Of a stretch of 7,444 bases of DNA, positions 5,914 to 7,444 are shown in pieces; the stretch's first letter is position 1; each line of letters starts with the position of its first letter. The notes beneath the pieces were generated by a model that ran no database searches, was not told where the DNA came from, and was given only the letters and a program-made list of their open reading frames with translations. Position numbers and translations under genes: made by a program. Source of the DNA: Betaproteobacteria bacterium UBA2293 (GTDB lineage: Bacteria; Pseudomonadota; Gammaproteobacteria; Burkholderiales; Rhodocyclaceae); assembly GCA_002345845.1 (NCBI GenBank), contig DDWF01000066.1, positions 6,529 to 13,972 of the forward strand, in the 5' to 3' direction.

Positions 5914-7266
5914 ATGACCGCCAGCCCGCCCCCTGTCAACAACTCCATCCTTTCCGTCTCCGGACTCAATCGCCTGGTTCGTCAATGCCTGGAGGCAAAT
6001 TTTCCGCTGACCTGGGTCGGCGGCGAGATCTCCAACCTGACCTACGCCGCCTCCGGGCATGTCTATTTCTCGCTCAAGGACGCCGGCGCCCAGGTGCGCT
6101 GCGTGATGTGGCGCAGCCGGGCACAACTGCTCGGCTGGCGGCTGGAGAACGGCCAACAGGTGGAAGCGCGGACCCTGGTTTCCTTCTACGAACCGCGCGG
6201 CGAATTCCAGCTCAATGTCGAAGCCATCCGCCGTGCCGGCCAGGGCGACCTCTACGAACGCTTCCTGCGCCTGAAGGCACAACTGGAAGCCGAAGGACTC
6301 TTCGCCACTGCCAGCAAGCGCCCCCTGCCCACCTTTCCGCAGCGCATCGCCATCGTCACCAGCCTGCAGGCGGCGGCTCTGCGCGATGTCCTGTCCACCC
6401 TGCACCGCCGCGCCCCGCACATCGCCATCAGCCTGTTTCCGACGCCGGTTCAGGGCGAAGGCGCCGGCCTGCGCATCGCCGAGGCCATCGCCGCGGCCAG
6501 CGCCGCCGACGGCGACCTGATCCTGCTCTGCCGCGGCGGCGGTTCGATCGAAGACCTCTGGGCCTTCAACGAAGAATGCGTCGCCCGCGCCATCAGGGCC
6601 AGTCGAATCCCCGTCATCGCTGGCGTCGGCCACGAGACCGACTTCACCATCGCCGATTTCGCCGCCGATCTGCGGGCACCAACGCCCACCGCAGCGGCCG
6701 AGATGGCGGCGCCGGAACGGGGCGCCCTGCTCGCCGGCCTGGCTACCGTGCACAGCCAGCTGCAGCGTCGCCTCGAACGCGCTCTGGGCGAGCGCCAGCA
6801 GCGCCTGGACTGGCTTGCCGGCCGCCTGCTGCACCCGGCGGAACGCCTAGCCCAGCGCCGCCAGCAGGTGGAAAGTCTGACCCGGCGCCTGGGCTTGGGC
6901 AGCAGCCGACGCACCGACAACAGCCGCCTGTTGCTGCTCACCGCCAGCCGGCGTCTCGAGGCGGCCCGACCACGGCCAGCCCGACGCGCCGAGCGGCTGA
7001 TGGAGCAGGGCCGACAACTGGCCCGCCAGATGGACTGGCAGCTTTCCCGCCAGCAAATGAAACTAAATGCGCTTGCCAACGGTCTGAAACAACTCGATCC
7101 GCATGCCGTGCTCAACCGCGGCTATGCTTTGGTCACCGGTGCCGATGGCCGCGCTGTGCGCAACGCAGCGGAATTGAGCCCCGGCAACACACTGAAACTG
7201 GACTTTGCCCGGGGTTCGGCACAGGCAACGGTCAATCAGGTTGTCGCCGCATCGGAAGCTGACTAG
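5914..7266 (+). CDS. xseA: Exodeoxyribonuclease VII large subunit
   Basis: Catalytic subunit of exonuclease VII, which degrades single-stranded DNA from both ends into oligonucleotides together with several copies of small XseB; it acts in mismatch repair and removal of damaged DNA. The 450 residues are close to the 456 of E. coli. The N-terminal OB-fold (about 12-108) has SVSGLNRLVRQCLE, WVGGEISN (34-41), SGHVYFSLKD (47-56) and FYEPRGEFQL (91-100). The catalytic core has IAIVTS (145-150), RGGGSIEDLWAFN (207-219) and GVGHETDFTIADFAADLRAPTP (237-258). Asp158, Arg207, His240 and Asp243 align with residues reported as essential in E. coli. A long Arg/Gln-rich helical segment (about 262-390) is the coiled-coil arm that binds XseB, and NRGYALVTGADG (401-412) starts the C-terminal domain. 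The ATG is the family-consistent start although no ribosome binding site precedes it. xseB is not in the window. sodB follows after 42 nt. Confidence 0.97.
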   Translation: MTASPPPVNNSILSVSGLNRLVRQCLEANFPLTWVGGEISNLTYAASGHVYFSLKDAGAQVRCVMWRSRAQLLGWRLENGQQVEARTLVSFYEPRGEFQLNVEAIRRAGQGDLYERFLRLKAQLEAEGLFATASKRPLPTFPQRIAIVTSLQAAALRDVLSTLHRRAPHIAISLFPTPVQGEGAGLRIAEAIAAASAADGDLILLCRGGGSIEDLWAFNEECVARAIRASRIPVIAGVGHETDFTIADFAADLRAPTPTAAAEMAAPERGALLAGLATVHSQLQRRLERALGERQQRLDWLAGRLLHPAERLAQRRQQVESLTRRLGLGSSRRTDNSRLLLLTASRRLEAARPRPARRAERLMEQGRQLARQMDWQLSRQQMKLNALANGLKQLDPHAVLNRGYALVTGADGRAVRNAAELSPGNTLKLDFARGSAQATVNQVVAASEAD

Positions 7267-7269
7267 AAT
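7241..7269 (+). promoter_or_regulatory. Candidate sodB promoter inside the 3' end of xseA
   Basis: TTGTCG (7241-7246) and TAGAAT (7264-7269) are separated by exactly 17 nt. They match the sigma-70 hexamers at four and five of six positions. TAG of the -10 is also the xseA stop codon. Transcription would begin near 7276, leaving a leader of roughly 30 nt. No terminator lies between xseA and sodB, so read-through is also possible. Confidence 0.4.
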
Positions 7270-7308
7270 TTTTTACCCCAACCCGCTCACCAACAACGGA
7301 GAACATCA

Positions 7309-7444
7309 ATGGAACATCAACTGCCTGCCCTGCCCTTCGCCAAGGATGCCCTGGCCCCGCACATGTCGGCCGAAACCTTCGACTACCACTACAGCAAGCA
7401 CCACAACGCCTACGTGGTTAACCTGAACAACCTGATCAAGGGCA
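7309..7444 (+). CDS. sodB: Superoxide dismutase (Fe type likely), N-terminal part (truncated by window edge)
   Basis: Converts superoxide to oxygen and hydrogen peroxide in the cytoplasm. Only 45 codons are present. The translation runs [20 protein letters not shown] and continues with [13 protein letters not shown] and NLNNLIKG, which closely parallels E. coli SodB. His27 (counting Met) is the first metal ligand, equivalent to His26 of the mature E. coli enzyme, and His31 and Tyr35 are the usual active-site neighbours. The ATG has GGAGA 6 nt upstream. The remaining metal ligands and the residues that separate Fe from Mn enzymes lie outside the window; the Fe assignment rests on overall resemblance of the N-terminus to SodB. 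Same direction as xseA, 42 nt downstream, probably with its own promoter. Confidence 0.95.
   Translation, partial: MEHQLPALPFAKDALAPHMSAETFDYHYSKHHNAYVVNLNNLIKG

Noticed and set aside
5872..7262. Long open frames overlapping xseA (461 codons on plus, 320 codons on minus)
   Set aside because: Both are out-of-frame readings of xseA. The plus-strand one is dominated by Arg/Pro/Gly/His and the minus one by Gly/Ala/Gln, as expected for shadows; xseA itself has clear family motifs.

Overview
The window is GC-rich and densely packed with housekeeping genes. Gene content and order suggest a Gram-negative betaproteobacterium, most likely of the Rhodocyclales type (Dechloromonas/Azospira/Accumulibacter relatives). 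This is an inference from recalled synteny (sodB-xseA // exbB-exbD-lpxK-trm112-kdsB-adk is a familiar betaproteobacterial order) and from the presence of pyrophosphate-dependent phosphofructokinase and H+-pyrophosphatase genes.

Layout: eight genes run leftward, from about 5620 down to the left edge. In transcription order they are exbB (proton-channel subunit), exbD, lpxK (lipid A 4'-kinase), a small Trm112-family zinc-ribbon gene, kdsB (CMP-KDO synthetase), adk (adenylate kinase), pfp (PPi-dependent 6-phosphofructokinase) and hppA (membrane proton-pumping pyrophosphatase; its 3' part lies outside the window). Spacing is very tight: 3 nt between exbB and exbD, a 1-nt stop/start overlap between exbD and lpxK, a 20-nt overlap between lpxK and the Trm112 gene, 2 nt before kdsB, 87 nt before adk, 9 nt before pfp and 24 nt before hppA. 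This reads as one operon, possibly with an extra entry point before adk. Rightward are xseA (large subunit of exonuclease VII) and the first 45 codons of sodB (superoxide dismutase).

The two directions are separated by a divergent intergenic region (about 5621-5913). It carries an operator-like dyad, a perfect DnaA box paired in opposite orientation with a near-perfect one, an AT-rich stretch, a GC-rich palindrome and a TACAAT -10-like box so close to xseA that its mRNA may be leaderless.

How the genes fit together: lpxK and kdsB supply lipid A/inner-core LPS synthesis, and the ExbB/ExbD pair is a proton-driven inner-membrane motor next to them without a visible tonB or tolA. KdsB releases pyrophosphate; Pfp and HppA use pyrophosphate for glycolysis/gluconeogenesis and for proton pumping; Adk balances adenylates. 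The left part can therefore be read as a nucleotide/PPi energy module attached to an envelope operon.

I see no mobile element, CRISPR array, tRNA, rRNA or clear defence system. Nothing here is a convincing wholly new system. The points most worth a second look are the adk-pfp-hppA grouping, the ExbB lacking the usual TM3 glutamate, and the DnaA-box pair in the divergent promoter region.
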